From Ecdyonurus torrentis (lineage: Eukaryota > Arthropoda > Insecta > Ephemeroptera > Heptageniidae), in the NCBI GenBank assembly GCA_949318235.1, contig OX439137.1, positions 9,139,181-9,203,180 of the forward strand: a stretch of 64,000 nt of DNA, in the 5' to 3' direction. Below the pieces are notes generated by a model. It saw nothing but the letters and a program-made list of their open reading frames with translations, made no database searches and had not been told where the DNA came from. This document shows, in pieces, positions 48,701 through 59,935 of the stretch. Position 1 is the first letter of the stretch. Every line of letters starts with the position of its first letter. Made by a program: the position numbers and the translations under genes.

Positions 48701-48718
48701 TTTTCCATTAAAATCCAT
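42582..48718 (-). CDS. GALK2: N-acetylgalactosamine kinase (9 coding exons, 474 aa)
   Basis: GHMP-superfamily cytosolic sugar kinase that phosphorylates GalNAc (and galactose at high concentration) at C1 with ATP, salvaging amino sugars for UDP-GalNAc synthesis (family knowledge). Exons: 48718-48555, 48493-48326, 47610-47409, 46162-46054, 45500-45343, 44647-44507, 44214-44100, 43675-43489, 42762-42582; all GT/AG, frame continuous. Motif 1 [15 protein letters not shown] at residues 54-68 (R55 transition-state arginine); ATP loop [14 protein letters not shown] at 151-164; GTEGGGMDQ at 198-206 with the likely catalytic base D205; C-terminal RLTGAGWGGCAV at 410-421. The whole chain aligns with human GALK2 (458 aa) rather than GALK1, for example in [22 protein letters not shown]. 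The start follows from length and an A at -3. No canonical AATAAA lies within 450 nt of the stop. Confidence 0.96.
42930..43455. mobile_element. Foldback MITE (family 12) filling most of GALK2 intron 8
   Basis: Arms AACATTGCGGTTAGGTATCA and inverse near 43425-43450; inner mirrored CACAGAGATTATAAAC. Shares ACCAGCAAGGGCCTTAC with the ATXN3 intron 6 element. A partial end is also at 45225-45300. Confidence 0.75.
43489..43675 (-). CDS. GALK2: GALK2 coding exon 8
   Basis: 187 nt, acceptor TTTAACAG, donor GTGAGT. Encodes [17 protein letters not shown], then ARLTGAG of the third GHMP motif, which is completed by the next exon. Confidence 0.94.
43714..43843. mobile_element. Small foldback MITE in GALK2 intron 7
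   Basis: About 130 bp; arms GGTGCACCTCTGGCCAAAAG / CTTTTGGCCAGAGCTGTACA with a GCAGCAGCCGCTGCTG centre. Confidence 0.8.
44100..44214 (-). CDS. GALK2: GALK2 coding exon 7
   Basis: 115 nt, acceptor TTGTTCCAG, donor GTAATT. Encodes [18 protein letters not shown] and [12 protein letters not shown], matching human FKLYQRAKHVYSEA. Confidence 0.92.
44507..44647 (-). CDS. GALK2: GALK2 coding exon 6
   Basis: 141 nt, phase 0 to 0. Encodes [20 protein letters not shown] through EAPYTKQE, the lid-region helices. It aligns with human LLAKYKSLQWDKVLRLEEVQ. Confidence 0.9.
44940..45180 (-). mobile_element. 5S-headed SINE-like element in GALK2 intron 5
   Basis: On the minus strand, GATCACCAAAGTTGAGCAAT then GTCAAGCGTGGTCAGTACTT and AGATGGGT (45167-45120) match 5S rRNA including the internal promoter. 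A body of about 180 bp of unrelated sequence follows, ending near 44940. This is the arrangement of 5S-derived SINEs (SINE3 type). The tail boundary is not clear. It lies 160 bp from exon 5. Confidence 0.65.
45343..45500 (-). CDS. GALK2: GALK2 coding exon 5
   Basis: 158 nt, acceptor CTTATAG, donor GTTAGT. Encodes [18 protein letters not shown] and [20 protein letters not shown], nearly collinear with human GALK2. Confidence 0.95.
45800..45957. mobile_element. Degenerate TTAA-MITE family 2 relic in GALK2 intron 4
   Basis: Retains family 2 words (CTTCTGCACCCTCTCACAAAC, ACTGGGGTTAAAAAAATAC in approximate form) but is truncated at a 21-base poly-C run at 45958-45978. Confidence 0.5.
46054..46162 (-). 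CDS. GALK2: GALK2 coding exon 4 (catalytic Asp)
   Basis: 109 nt, acceptor AATTGCAG, donor GTTGGT (a weaker donor). Encodes [20 protein letters not shown]. The D of GMDQ is the expected catalytic base. Confidence 0.93.
46521..46773. mobile_element. Family 7 foldback MITE in GALK2 intron 3
   Basis: About 250 bp with AACCTAAAAGAGGACATTG at one end and AGGACAATCTTCTATTAAG at the other, plus mirrored TTTTTAATTAATTTT arms. A partial relative lies at 34462-34550. Confidence 0.75.
46915..47355. mobile_element. Large foldback element in GALK2 intron 3
   Basis: Outer arms begin CTTGGTTTAACTC and are mirrored at 47330-47360; long inner arms contain TTTAACAGAGAAGCAACAAC and its inverse at about 47215-47245. 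Contains an 18-base poly-C at 46951-46968. Confidence 0.78.
47409..47610 (-). CDS. GALK2: GALK2 coding exon 3 (ATP-binding loop)
   Basis: 202 nt, acceptor CTTATCAG, donor GTAATT. Encodes [16 protein letters not shown] and the phosphate-binding loop [20 protein letters not shown]. Confidence 0.94.
48107..48256. mobile_element. hAT-like MITE in GALK2 intron 2
   Basis: 150 bp, ends CAGGGGCGTATTCAGGA and TCCTGGCTACGCTATACTG, a CAGNG-type terminus. Contains a perfect internal hairpin CATGGGCAAAGGGG / CCCCTTTGCCCATG. The flanking 8 bp match only partly, so the target duplication is uncertain. Confidence 0.7.
48326..48493 (-). CDS. GALK2: GALK2 coding exon 2 (galactokinase signature)
   Basis: 168 nt after a 61-bp intron. 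Encodes [20 protein letters not shown] and QDILLAV, the sugar-binding signature, and ends KLEDL plus two bases at GTATAC. Confidence 0.94.
48555..48718 (-). CDS. GALK2: GALK2 coding exon 1
   Basis: 164 nt from ATG in context AAAATGG to PEFFVRVPG plus AG of an arginine codon, donor GTAAGA. The N-terminal 40 residues are variable in the family. The end matches human PKFYVRAPGR. Confidence 0.92.
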
Positions 48719-49523
48719 TTTAACTAATTATTTTAATTTATTGCAAAAAGAAAAAGTTCAATGAACTAATACCAGCTGACCCCGAAAATGTAAACAAACG
48801 TTTTATAACCTAAATTTTTATGCAAATTTTAAAAATTTTGCGTCGTGTTGTTTGAAAATTTGTTTCACAAAGTACCACGTAGCAATGTTCAGTTCTATAC
48901 TCTCATCCTTATCATTATACATAAATCACTAGAGTAAATAAAATAATGTTTTTTTCCACTCATATTTCTGGAGCAAAAAAATTACCATGATAACAACAAT
49001 AATTATTTTGTCTGTTAGATGGCGCGAGCTGTATTTTTCGTTATGTACTTTATAGAAAATAGTTTATAAAATTGACACTAGATGACAAAAAATAGGCAAA
49101 AATTAAAATTTATCCGCGAAATAATACTTTTTGAAAGTTCAAAAACATATATCCTCTCGTCGCTCATCGTAAATAAATAAATTTATTGATCAGCAGATTA
49201 CATATAAATATAATTATATAGAAATATAGATCTTGTCTCATAAACACACAACACATTCAACATTAAAAACAATATTTAAAAATATACAAAAAGAACATTT
49301 TACGTCTCCTTATATTTTACATATTATCACACGTGTAACATACCATCACCTTTCACCTCACCTGCATATCTGCATGCAGACATTAATTTGTCATTACCAT
49401 TTATCATTATATAAAATAATGATTTTATTAAAAAAATATTCTCTGAAAATTTAATAATCAATTTAATTTTTAAAGAGTATGGGAATTACAATTTGGTATA
49501 AAATAAATGATATTACACCATAG

Positions 49524-49841
49524 GAAATAGGTGGTTTTATTCATGTTTAATTAAGTTGACGCCATAAGTGAGCAATAAATAACATGAGCCAGTATTGGAA
49601 AATGGCACATTTTGACAGTTTAAAAATACTTCGCAATATTTTTGAGAGCATTGATGCTATTAACAGAGGTTGAATTAGTTTTTCAAGTATGCAAGAAAAT
49701 TAATAATAACCAGAAAATAGCTAATTTCCAAGAAAATTACCAAAAACTACGTTTGTACTATGCTGAGCAATGTTATTCATTGGCTCAAAGAAGAGCATAT
49801 CGAAAAGCATTCCGAATGACGTCATGCGCAGACACCCTATA
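49524..49841 (+). mobile_element. Family 8 MITE, copy 3
   Basis: About 318 bp ending GACACCCTATA. Close to copy 1 across the GAGCATTGATGCTATTAAC and GACGTCATGCGC words. Confidence 0.8.
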
Positions 49842-50025
49842 GACGCAAAATGGATCATACAATATATATAATTTTAAAAAGCATGTAGATATATATAAGC
49901 CAACAGCCAGCTTATCATTATACTAACTAATACTAAATTATTTATAGCAAAATAAATATATGTTATACCGTTTATTTTTTATTTATTTATTTATTATTTT
50001 TATTTATAATTGTTATATATTATTA

Positions 50026-50064
<39 letters not shown>

Positions 50065-51036
50065 GAGCATGAAAACAAGTAAATAAAGTTTACCTCACGT
50101 AAAATATTCCAGCCCGAGTGCATTTATATTCTAGTGCAATTAGTATATGTCGCAATACTATATAAAGGAAATTATATGAATCTTATCAAACTTTTCCGAG
50201 TAATTAAATAGTGCACTTCCCCTAAGCAAATATAAAATTTCAAAATAAAATGCACTTTAAGTTTAAATAATGGAGATGACAATGAAATATTAATACAATA
50301 AGAATCAAATTTCCAGCAAATAAATTTTCTTTGTTTATGTGCATTTCCATTATAAGTATATATTAAAAAATAAAATATTATATTTCATTTCAAGAAAAGA
50401 AAAGAAAAACAATAAAAATGCATAGTTAACGTTCAAATCACGTAAAAATTTATATTTTTAAGTAACCTTAATGCATAAATCATAAAAATATAAAGAAAAA
50501 AATGTACAACTCGATTAATTTTCTTTTTTTCTTCATAGAATAATAATAATAAATAAGTCAAAGGTTATTTTTTACCTTGAAAAAAACAATTGTTTTTCAA
50601 CAACTTATTTGCATAATTATTACTTAAAAAATTACCCCTCAAGTCTGAATAACATTACTTTTTTAATAAAAAAAAAATATATATTATAATATAATATGAT
50701 CTTAATGTAATAATAAAGAAAGAAAAAAAATCATTTGATCATAGTATAAAAATACCGCTTTGATCATTACGTTTTTAATGCCATGATTTTATTTTGCAAT
50801 ATTATATGCATATTATCATATGTCATTTTATTATAATTATTATTGTTATAGAGAATTACGTCATATTTGTACTTGTAATTTAAAACATTTAAATAATTTG
50901 CTCTCAAAATGTTCAACTTCTTTTTTTTTTTAAAAATGCTGTTGATGCTATAATTATTATTCATGAAATTTTCATTACACCATTTTTGAAAAATATTGTA
51001 GAAACTCTCTTTATATATTATGAGGATGGAGAAAGA

Positions 51037-51040
<4 letters not shown>

Positions 51041-51085
<45 letters not shown>
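51041..51085. repeat. (AG)n microsatellite
   Basis: One G-insertion interruption near 51073. Confidence 0.95.
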
Positions 51086-51096
51086 ATTTTGTTACA

Positions 51097-51650
51097 TATT
51101 CTAAAAGAGGACATTGCATGTCCTGAATCAATTGATATGTTAATTTCTAGATTTTGAGTTCATTAAGTCTTTTAAATTAATTTTTAAAAGCCGTGAAATG
51201 ACGTCATGGGTGTCAAAATTTCCAATGTCCGCATGTATAGACCGGTTGCACTCATATTCAAGAGCTGCCATTTTGTTGGTTAGAAATACACAGGCCAGCA
51301 TAGGAAAAATGTCATTATTATTTTTTTTAACAGCAAACGAAGCTTTAAACCTCAATCTAAGCCTTATTTCTAGCTCCTAATAAGCTAGAAGAATATCAGA
51401 AAAATGTTACAGTCAAAATATACTTATATTTTACGACAAACGAGGGAAAATGATGTTTCCCCTATGCTGGACAATGCATTAGGCACCACAAACATGGCCT
51501 CAAAGCGCAAGGATGTGAAAGGGATCTATAAATTGACGCCCGTGACGTCATTTTCAGATTTTCACAAAACTAATTAAAAATACTATATGAAATCAAAAAT
51601 TAGAAATTTACATATCAATCGATTCAGAACAATGTCCTCTTTTAGAATTT
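51097..51650. mobile_element. Family 7 foldback MITE, interrupted copy
   Basis: Outer arms TTCTAAAAGAGGACATTG and its inverse at 51630-51650, with TTAATTTCTAGATTTTGAG and TGACGTCA words mirrored on both sides. The centre is filled by the family 6 copy. Confidence 0.82.
51236..51530 (+). mobile_element. Family 6 MITE, copy nested in a family 7 element
   Basis: 295 bp, ends TATAGACCGGTTGCACTCAT and GTGAAAGGGATCTATA. Inserted in the centre of a family 7 foldback at a TA. Confidence 0.85.
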
Positions 51651-51714
51651 GAAATAAAACCCCTATTTTTTTTTTCTCTTTTTGTCTTTCACATTGTAAA
51701 GGGTCTATACGTAT

Positions 51715-52032
51715 TCATCATTCAAATTAAAGTCAACGTTATGTTGGATCGTTGGATCACTCAATACCATGGGCTGCATATATTATACGACATTTATTTT
51801 TGCTAGTTAAAAATACTGAGCAATATTTTTGAGAGCAGTAATGCTGTTAATAGGTTGAATTAGTATCTCAAGTATGTAAGAAAAATAATGAGATAAAACA
51901 AACAAAAAATAACCAATTTTGCAATTAGCCCAAAACGAAGATTGTCCTATGCTGAGCAATGTTATTCATTAATCCAGTATGGCGCCTACGCGCATTAAAT
52001 ATATGACGTCATTTGAATACATACCCTATATA
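51715..52032 (+). mobile_element. Family 8 MITE, copy 4
   Basis: Diverged copy ending ACATACCCTATATA, with GAGCAATGTTATTCATTA conserved. Confidence 0.72.
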
Positions 52033-52618
52033 TGGAAGACTTTTTAACTATATGTACTCTTAATTGCTTTATGAGAAAAACTGCAGAAACAAAAATGCAA
52101 GGATTTAAAAAAATATCTATAAAATACAATTCAATTATCTAATTATGTATATTACGTAACTATTTATGTTAAAAAAATTGTCATAAATTGTTTGTACACT
52201 CCAATGCCATTAAAAATTAACCATAACATTTTCAAAGGCTATTAATCTATCATACATTAATTTGCCTCTTTTTTTATATGCAGTTTTTGTATTATATTTT
52301 TCTGTCTTAAAACATGATATAAATTATATTAAAAAAAATATCTACGCTACAGAAGTAAAACTGTTGAATTTGCAATTCATAACAACAGTCATATTGTAAC
52401 ACCACTCACAGTTTTTTTTTTTTTTTTTTTTTTTTTTGCCCAGTAGTTATATCAAATGGGTGTTACTTATACTATAAAGTATGAATAATATAATAATAAT
52501 AATAATAAAATAATAATGAATGAAACTTTTTATTATAATGAAATGAGAACAGTAATAAATGTTATATCTGCCAACATTATAATAAAATATAGCGTGCAAT
52601 TTCTAAATCAACACCTAC

Positions 52619-52653
<35 letters not shown>

Positions 52654-53773
52654 AATGTAATAATAATCGTGATTTGTAGGAGGAGGTGTATATCTACGAA
52701 AAACAAAATTTAAATTTAAAATAATTTAAATTAACTTATCAGTTATGTTTAAAAAATGAATACATTATAATAAATATGTGGCATTTTAGAATTTTAAACA
52801 CAAATGATGTCTTGCTTATGGTTTTCTATTTAATATTGAAGTGGATTACTTTTGATTATTTATGACTCGATGATATATTATTAGTGTTTTGCGCGGTAGG
52901 CAATTATTATAATATAAATTTTGTTTTCTAATTAACCTTTTTTTTTTAACTACTGCACTGAGGCATGAATTTTGTGTTACAAAATATGTGTTTTAAATTT
53001 TTATAATGTAGATATGGCTTTGTATAAATATCACATTTTTTGTCTATAATATATGTAAAGTAATCTAATCATTTAGTATCATTTATTTGAATCATGCTTT
53101 TATATAATTTAAACTTTAAAAGTACTCTCCAGTATTCAATTAATCGTAGAAACCACAAAATTATAAAACCAATTTTATGGTTTATTTTGCATGTAAAAAA
53201 AAAAAAGAAAAAAAAATGTTGTGTTGAATGATAAAAATGTGATTTTCTGAAACAAAATACCCACTTTATTATTGTTATTTTGTCTTGCTTTTTCTTCGCT
53301 TTTATAAAGCTAAAACAGCAGATTCTTGTTTGCGACAAGATATTGGATGCCTGACACTCTCTCTTCTCATTTATTAATTTAAGCTTAAGCTTCGCTGCCA
53401 TACTTGAGCAGTAAATAGCATTGACAAAGTATAGTGTGACAAAATTTAGTTTTTTTTTCTGATGTTAAAAATTAATAAATATTAATGATATAAACTATTG
53501 AAAACTTTTAAATTTCTAAAATGAGTTACACATCCGAAAAAAGTAACAAAATTGTAGGGAAATACGTAAAAATTTTCTATAAAAATGGCCAAAAGTGACG
53601 TTTGTATATGCTGGGCAATGTATTTATATATTCACAAGCATGGTGCTAGCGCGCAATTTCATACAACCATAAGGTGAGAATAAATAAACTGAGTACCAAA
53701 TCACGGAGATGATAACTGCAGATAACAAAACAGAGGTTTTCACAAACCAAGCAATTCACAATGTTATCTGTTA

Positions 53774-53879
53774 ATTGTGGCAAAGACTGGACAGCCACCC
53801 ATTATGATTCTCTATATAATTTTTGTTATTGTATATGATTCTCTATATAATGGGTGGCTGTCCAGTCTTTGCCACAATA
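53774..53879. mobile_element. Perfect-arm hairpin element
   Basis: Arms ATTGTGGCAAAGACTGGACA... run without mismatch for about 30 bp and are mirrored at 53850-53879; TTCTCTATATAAT occurs on both sides of the centre. Confidence 0.8.
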
Positions 53880-54471
53880 TATAGAGCATATTATTATTAT
53901 CGTTTTAAGGGAAGAAAACGTAGCAAATCGATGGCGTGAAAGCAGAGGTTTCGTATATCCTACATTTCTAAATTAGAATCACAATCAATCAAAATTTGTT
54001 TTTGTGATAACACGTGATTAAAGATACAAAAATCTTCCTTTGATATTTACGTAATTATATTTGGCAATTAAATTTTTCACCATATACAAATGTAACAAAT
54101 TATGAAAGAAAAAAAAAAAAGCTTTATATTTATAATACAGCTTATTTATTTTCAAAAATAGACGTTTATTTTAGACTTTGACTTTCAAAAGAACGAAGAA
54201 GAAGAAATCTAAGAATCATCTTTAAATTTATATTTTATTAAATATATACCTTTTGTTACCTAAGAATCGTGTGCCACTCTCGACCTAACTTTAAATCATT
54301 GGACATTCATAATGGAAATAAATATAATAAAGCTTAGAATTATATGTAAATATAATATTAATTTCACCCTTATGTATTTATTATTTTTAGTTTTATATCA
54401 TAATATTTACATAGATGACAAATACTAGAGTGTGCTAAGTGGACAAAAATAAAGTGAGAGAACTATATGGT

Positions 54472-54511
<40 letters not shown>

Positions 54512-54733
54512 AGTACAGCCCAAAAATCAAATAAAGGTATAAGGATATATCGACACTTAAAAAATCTTTTATTGAATTAATGAATGAAAATTATTGTAGG
54601 AGTTATTATTGCTTTTTTTTTATTAGTACAACGAACTTTTATGAAATTGCAATTTTTTTTCTTTTAAAATACGCCAAAGTATACATTGTATACAGTATAT
54701 AAATACTATATAGTCACTAAATAAATATGTAAG

Positions 54734-54775
<42 letters not shown>

Positions 54776-56196
54776 TGATACTTATAAAGTGAATTGGCGC
54801 CAGTAGTATTTACTTTTTATATTTAAATATTTTTTTTAAACATCTTTTTTATGATGTTGAATTGATTTTTTGTGTTGTCAGAAAAAAAAAGTTGTCAGAA
54901 ACAGGAAAAAAAAAACTACTTGCTTTTTTAATTAAAAGAGTACAATTTACGTTTTGAACACCATGTTTGCTTGCCTTACAAATAATAATGTCAGAAATGG
55001 TTATCATCAATAAAAAGTAATCTTTACTGCATTATGGCCGAGACATTTTTTTTTTTTTTTTTTTTTTGCAAAGTAGTATGCTGCAGTAACAAGAGTAACA
55101 CAACTGTCTGAAAATTATATATATGGTGCAATTATTGGTAATTGCGTAACCATGCAAAATTTTTAATTATGGTTGGATGGGGAGGGGGTTGAAGCCTATG
55201 ATTAACTCAATAGAGTCAATATTAATTTTAGAGTGTTTTTTTTTTAATAATAAATATCCTTTTTATTTTCATTCTTCTCTCCATAAAAAAAATTATCAGT
55301 CCTATAGTATCAGTCAGTATAGCTTAAAAATAAACTCAAATGCAATGAAAATAGATTGGCAGAGTCTGGAGATTTTGGATCTAAATCTGACACGTCTTTT
55401 CATATTTATAATTTATAAGAAAGGTTTCGTACGTATAAGAAAAGTGTGTACGAAATATCGCGGATGTTTTCTTTGCAGTATCTTCCTATAGAATTACATG
55501 GCTTTACATTGTATTATTAATATTTTAAATATAGAGACTATTTTCTATATTTGTATTATGTTCAGTGTATTTGGACTTGTCTGTTGCATGGTATGCTTTT
55601 ATTATGGTCTCTGTTGCAAAATAAATTAATAATTTGAATATCTATGATAATGACAGAGAAAATCCCTCTACAGTGTACAAGTAATTAAAGGATTTAAAAT
55701 CTGCAAGTATCATATTATACGTAAATAACACCCAAAAATAGACTATTTACAATAATGATGACATAACGTTATTAGTTATTTATTAGCACCTTAAACTCAA
55801 AATTCAAAAAATAGATTCCTTTTGTGGAGAAAAATGACGTAATATTCCGAGAGAGAGAGAGAGAGAGAGAGAAATATTATATTCGTATATGAGCAAGTAA
55901 ATGGAAGCATATTATACGCATCAATTAAGTTATTATTAATTCCGCATATTTTTCTTATGTCTTGTATATGGATGTTAATCGAAATAGTATACTCGTAATA
56001 TCCGAAGCATGATTTTTTTTTAATATATTCACCAAATAATGTAAATGTTTGAAAAGATTGCCTGCAGCAGCAGCAAGAAAAAAAACTCTTAGATTTGCAA
56101 TAGTTATTAGAATTATTAAAAATATTTTGGCAAGAATTTAAAGCCTAGAAGCAAGTTTTTTTTTTAAATCTATATTCATCAACACATTTATGATGT

Positions 56197-56199
<3 letters not shown>

Positions 56200-56265
<66 letters not shown>

Positions 56266-56276
56266 GAGAGAGAGAG
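56200..56276. repeat. (AG)n microsatellite
   Basis: About 38 units with one GTGA interruption near 56263. Confidence 0.96.
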
Positions 56277-57101
56277 AATTTTAGTGACATATTTCAGTTA
56301 CCCAATTTAATTATCTTACACTGTTGAAATTATTATTAAAATTTTGAATTAATTACTTTCCATTAAAAATTCTAGATTTTCTTTACGTATTTTATATATA
56401 TAAATAAAATAATATAGAAAATGTCTAAATAAAATGTTATTACACAATTTAAAGAAGAAAAAATTATTTGCATAAAAAATACATTAATTATTGATTAACT
56501 TATAATCATATAAATCAATCATTTTATTGAAATAAAATTTTATTATTATTATGACAAAAAAACATATATTGTACATATGTATAGATAATTTTCATTAAGT
56601 TAAAAAAAAACTAATAAATCAGATTTAAATATAAATATTTAAGAAAGTTTTCCGTATTTTGAATACCTCAGGCAAAAGGCTTAAAAGAAAGAAAAAAAAA
56701 GTATTTTTTGATTCAATCTTATGGTTCAAGTCAAAAGACCACACACGGTTATAAAGGGGAAAATCTAACGGCAAATAAACACGTGGTATATACGCGAATA
56801 TTATATTGTTTCGCTGACATAGATAATAATAATAAGTTTTGCATACACAAAAGTCATTAAAAAGTGTCGTATAAATATATATTTTTTGATTACATAATTA
56901 TCTTTATAATGTTTTAGTTCAATCAACTTTTTGAAATTAACAACCGTACTCTTTTTTCTTCTGTTTGCTAATAACATTGATGGAAATTTTTTCCTTATAT
57001 GATTCAGTTTTCTTGAATTTAGAAGGGCCAACCAACATGAAGTTAGTAAAATAATAGAACATCATTTTTTGTGCAAAAATATTTTGTCATTACATTATTA
57101 C

Positions 57102-57135
<34 letters not shown>

Positions 57136-57194
57136 TAAAAGACAACATAAAAACTGAAAGATTTTGTACGTGTCGTATAGTATACAATTTTTAG

Positions 57195-57330
57195 ATGCAT
57201 GAACAAAAATAAATATGTATGCTAGCTCATTTTCAGCACAATTTGTTCAATACAACATAATCTATGCTAAACTGCATAATAACCATGTTGTACAGCAAAT
57301 TTATTTATGTTTTTTTTCTAATTATGCTTA
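57195..57330 (+). repeat. Dispersed repeat, inverted partner at 60835-61000
   Basis: TTTGTTCAATACAACATAAT here is found inverted at about 60940-60962, with further shared words (TTGTACAGCA, AATTATGCTT-like) across about 130 bp. Family unknown. Confidence 0.6.
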
Positions 57331-57531
57331 ATTTATTCTATATAATGAGATAAATACAGCATAAATCACGTAATTTATTTTTTCACTGTAGCAAACTTAA
57401 AATCTTTGGTTCTCTATACGTCTTTCTATATGTATTACTATTTATTTTATAAACTATATAAATAATTATAAAATAGCCATTCCTCTATCTATTCTATAAC
57501 CTAAAACAAATGCAATCTTTGTCATTGCATC

Positions 57532-57862
57532 TTAAAGGAATAGACCTGAGAAAAACATAAGCATTTTACTTGATGGGATTTACATAAATAACTTTAGTTT
57601 GTCTCAAAACCCAACAGTAGCCCCGTAGCAGTGATCAGAAAATTCGATTTGTGCAACCCGCACAACATTTTCATACTAATTTTTGCATGTTTCTGACGTC
57701 ATAAACATGAATTTTCACGCAAATTGCACACTTTACAATTTTTCACGCTCTCTCTTGGGGCTATATTAGCAGTATGGTAAAAATTGTCATCAATTTTGAA
57801 GATCCCATTTCGTGTTTATTCATTAAAAAGCACATGTTGTTTTATGTGGTCTATGGCTTTAA
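57532..57862 (+). mobile_element. TTAA-MITE family 1, copy C
   Basis: 331 bp with both ends intact and TTAA at each boundary. Closest to a full-length reference for this family in the window. Confidence 0.87.
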
Positions 57863-58414
57863 ATGCATAGAAGAATGTAAATAAATCGATTTTAATTTTG
57901 AATTAGTAGACAGTGAGACTGTTATTTTGTACCATAAGTAAATGCAGACAGTTGCTATTTTTACAAAAAAGTATATCAATATTTTTAATAATTTATTTAT
58001 ATATTTATTATTTTTTACATTCATTCATTTATTTATTTAGATCAATAAACAAATAAATTAAATGTTTTTATAATGCTATTCAATTATTGTTTATTATTTA
58101 TATATAACACAGCTATTCCATAAACAAAGGTATAATAAACAATATAATAACAATAAACACTAACAGTATTATATATATATATCCATACATATAGGGGGCA
58201 CATAAATTTATATGGCAATAGGTATACGTCATCGTAATATTCTCATTATTGAATGATTAAGCATTCAAATTGATTTGAATTTAATAAAAGTTAGATTAAA
58301 AAAATGTAAGTTAAACATATATGATATGCTATGAAGCTCACAAAATATTGTACACTGATGATAGCCATTAAAAAAAACTTATTCCAAATTTACAATTGTG
58401 ATTGTAATTCATAT

Positions 58415-58808
58415 AAAAGTTGACGCCATATGTAAGCATTCTAAAGTCCAGGATGGGAAAATGACACATTTTGCCAGATTAAGAATACTTACTTTTAAAA
58501 ATGATTAGCAAATATTGTTTTGAGAGCATTGATGTTGTTTAATAGGTTGAATTAGAATTTTAAGTACGCGAGATAAATAATAAGATATAAAACAAAAAAT
58601 TAACAAATTTTCCAAAGAAAGTAGCCAAAAATCTATTCTGAGTAATGTTTATTCATTGCTCTGGCATCGAAGCACATTCAGTACGACACCAGTGTTGTTC
58701 TCTTGCACCAAAAAATGCGCATCCTATTTGAATAACCAAAGTTGATCGTCATTTTAGGAGCAGAGAACAAGTTTACGAACAGCATTACATGCGTGCATAC
58801 ACCTTATT
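58415..58808 (+). mobile_element. Family 8 MITE, copy 5, with a family 9 insertion
   Basis: Carries the family 8 words; the stretch 58691-58787 is a foreign 97-bp foldback that splits the terminal GAC..CATGCG block. Confidence 0.75.
58691..58787. mobile_element. Family 9 small foldback MITE, copy 3 (nested)
   Basis: Arms GTGTTGTTCTCTTGCACC and GAGAACAAGTTTACGAACA; one arm has lost part of the AAACCCTG word. Sits inside family 8 copy 5. Confidence 0.75.
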
Positions 58809-59597
58809 CTATAATTAGAAAAACATGCGCTGAATTTAAATGTTAAAATAAATTATCACAATTGTGTTCACTATGTATACGAATAAAATAATTGTGGATA
58901 AGAAAAACTACCTTTTTTTAACACCACCAAAAAACTATAATTTCTATCTAAACTTAGCATATAACAAAAAGTTAACAACTTTTATAATAAGATTCAATTT
59001 AGTGGTATTATTTTGTTAATAAAATGTGATGAAAGTAATAAATTATACTATCAAAAAATTATATGCAAATTAAATATTATTTTTCAGATCAATATATAAT
59101 TATTAAAAATTCATAACATTTTTGTTTTATGTAGAAACATAAAATTAAATAAAATCACTCCTTTAAGCTATTTAATATAACTTTTTATTTAAAAATATAT
59201 TTTTAGAACTTTTTAAAACTGCAATTTATTACCTTATTGTTATAGGAAGTATTTATAATCATTTAAGTACTTTATTTTTTTGATGTGTTAAAATGAGGAC
59301 GTTTATTGCCTTAAAGCAATTTTCAAAATAGAATTTTATAAAAATATATTATTTATAAAACTGCGTAGTTTGTCAAATTTACTTACAATGTATTACATCG
59401 AAAGTTTTTTTTTTTTTTTTTTTTTTTTTTTTGAATGAAAATTTTTTACTTACTGTCTAATGTATTGAAACAATACTATATATAGTCAAATTTTAAGTAG
59501 ATTCCATTAAAAAATACCAGAATAAAGTGGCAAAAAATATATAAAATATTAATAATAGTAAGAAAATAATACAAGATTTTCGTAAATTTGAAGGCAC

Positions 59598-59935
59598 TTA
59601 AAGGAATAGACCAAAGAAAAACATTTATATCACATAACATTTGATGGGACATACATAAGTAACTTTAGTTTGTCTCAAAAATCAACTGAAGCTCCGTAGC
59701 AGTGATCAGAAATTTTCGATTTATGCAACCCGCACAATAACTAATTACCAATTTTTTGCATGTTTCTGACGTCAGAAACATGAATAGTTACGCAAATTGC
59801 ATACTTGACAGTATTTTCACGCTCTCTTGTGAGGCTACATTAACAGTCTCGTAAAAATTGTCACTAGTTTTGAAGATCCCATTTCGTGTTTATTCATTAA
59901 ATAGCACATATTGTTTTATGTGGTCTATGGCTTTA
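59598..59935 (+). mobile_element. TTAA-MITE family 1, copy D
   Basis: 338 bp. The left end is intact (TTAAAGGAATAGACC); at the right end TTAA has decayed to TTATA. The interior aligns over its whole length with copy C. Confidence 0.85.

Noticed and set aside
53069..53401. 110-codon minus-strand frame starting MAAKLKLKLINEKREC
   Set aside because: The length is within chance for this much AT-rich DNA, part is a poly-T-derived phenylalanine run, and there is no homology or good donor.
55177..55491. 104-codon plus-strand frame
   Set aside because: No recognisable domain, no splice or promoter context, and a composition typical of random AT-rich sequence.
1141..56276. CRISPR-like arrays
   Set aside because: The regular repeats are mono-, di-, tri- and pentanucleotide microsatellites without spacers, in a eukaryotic context.
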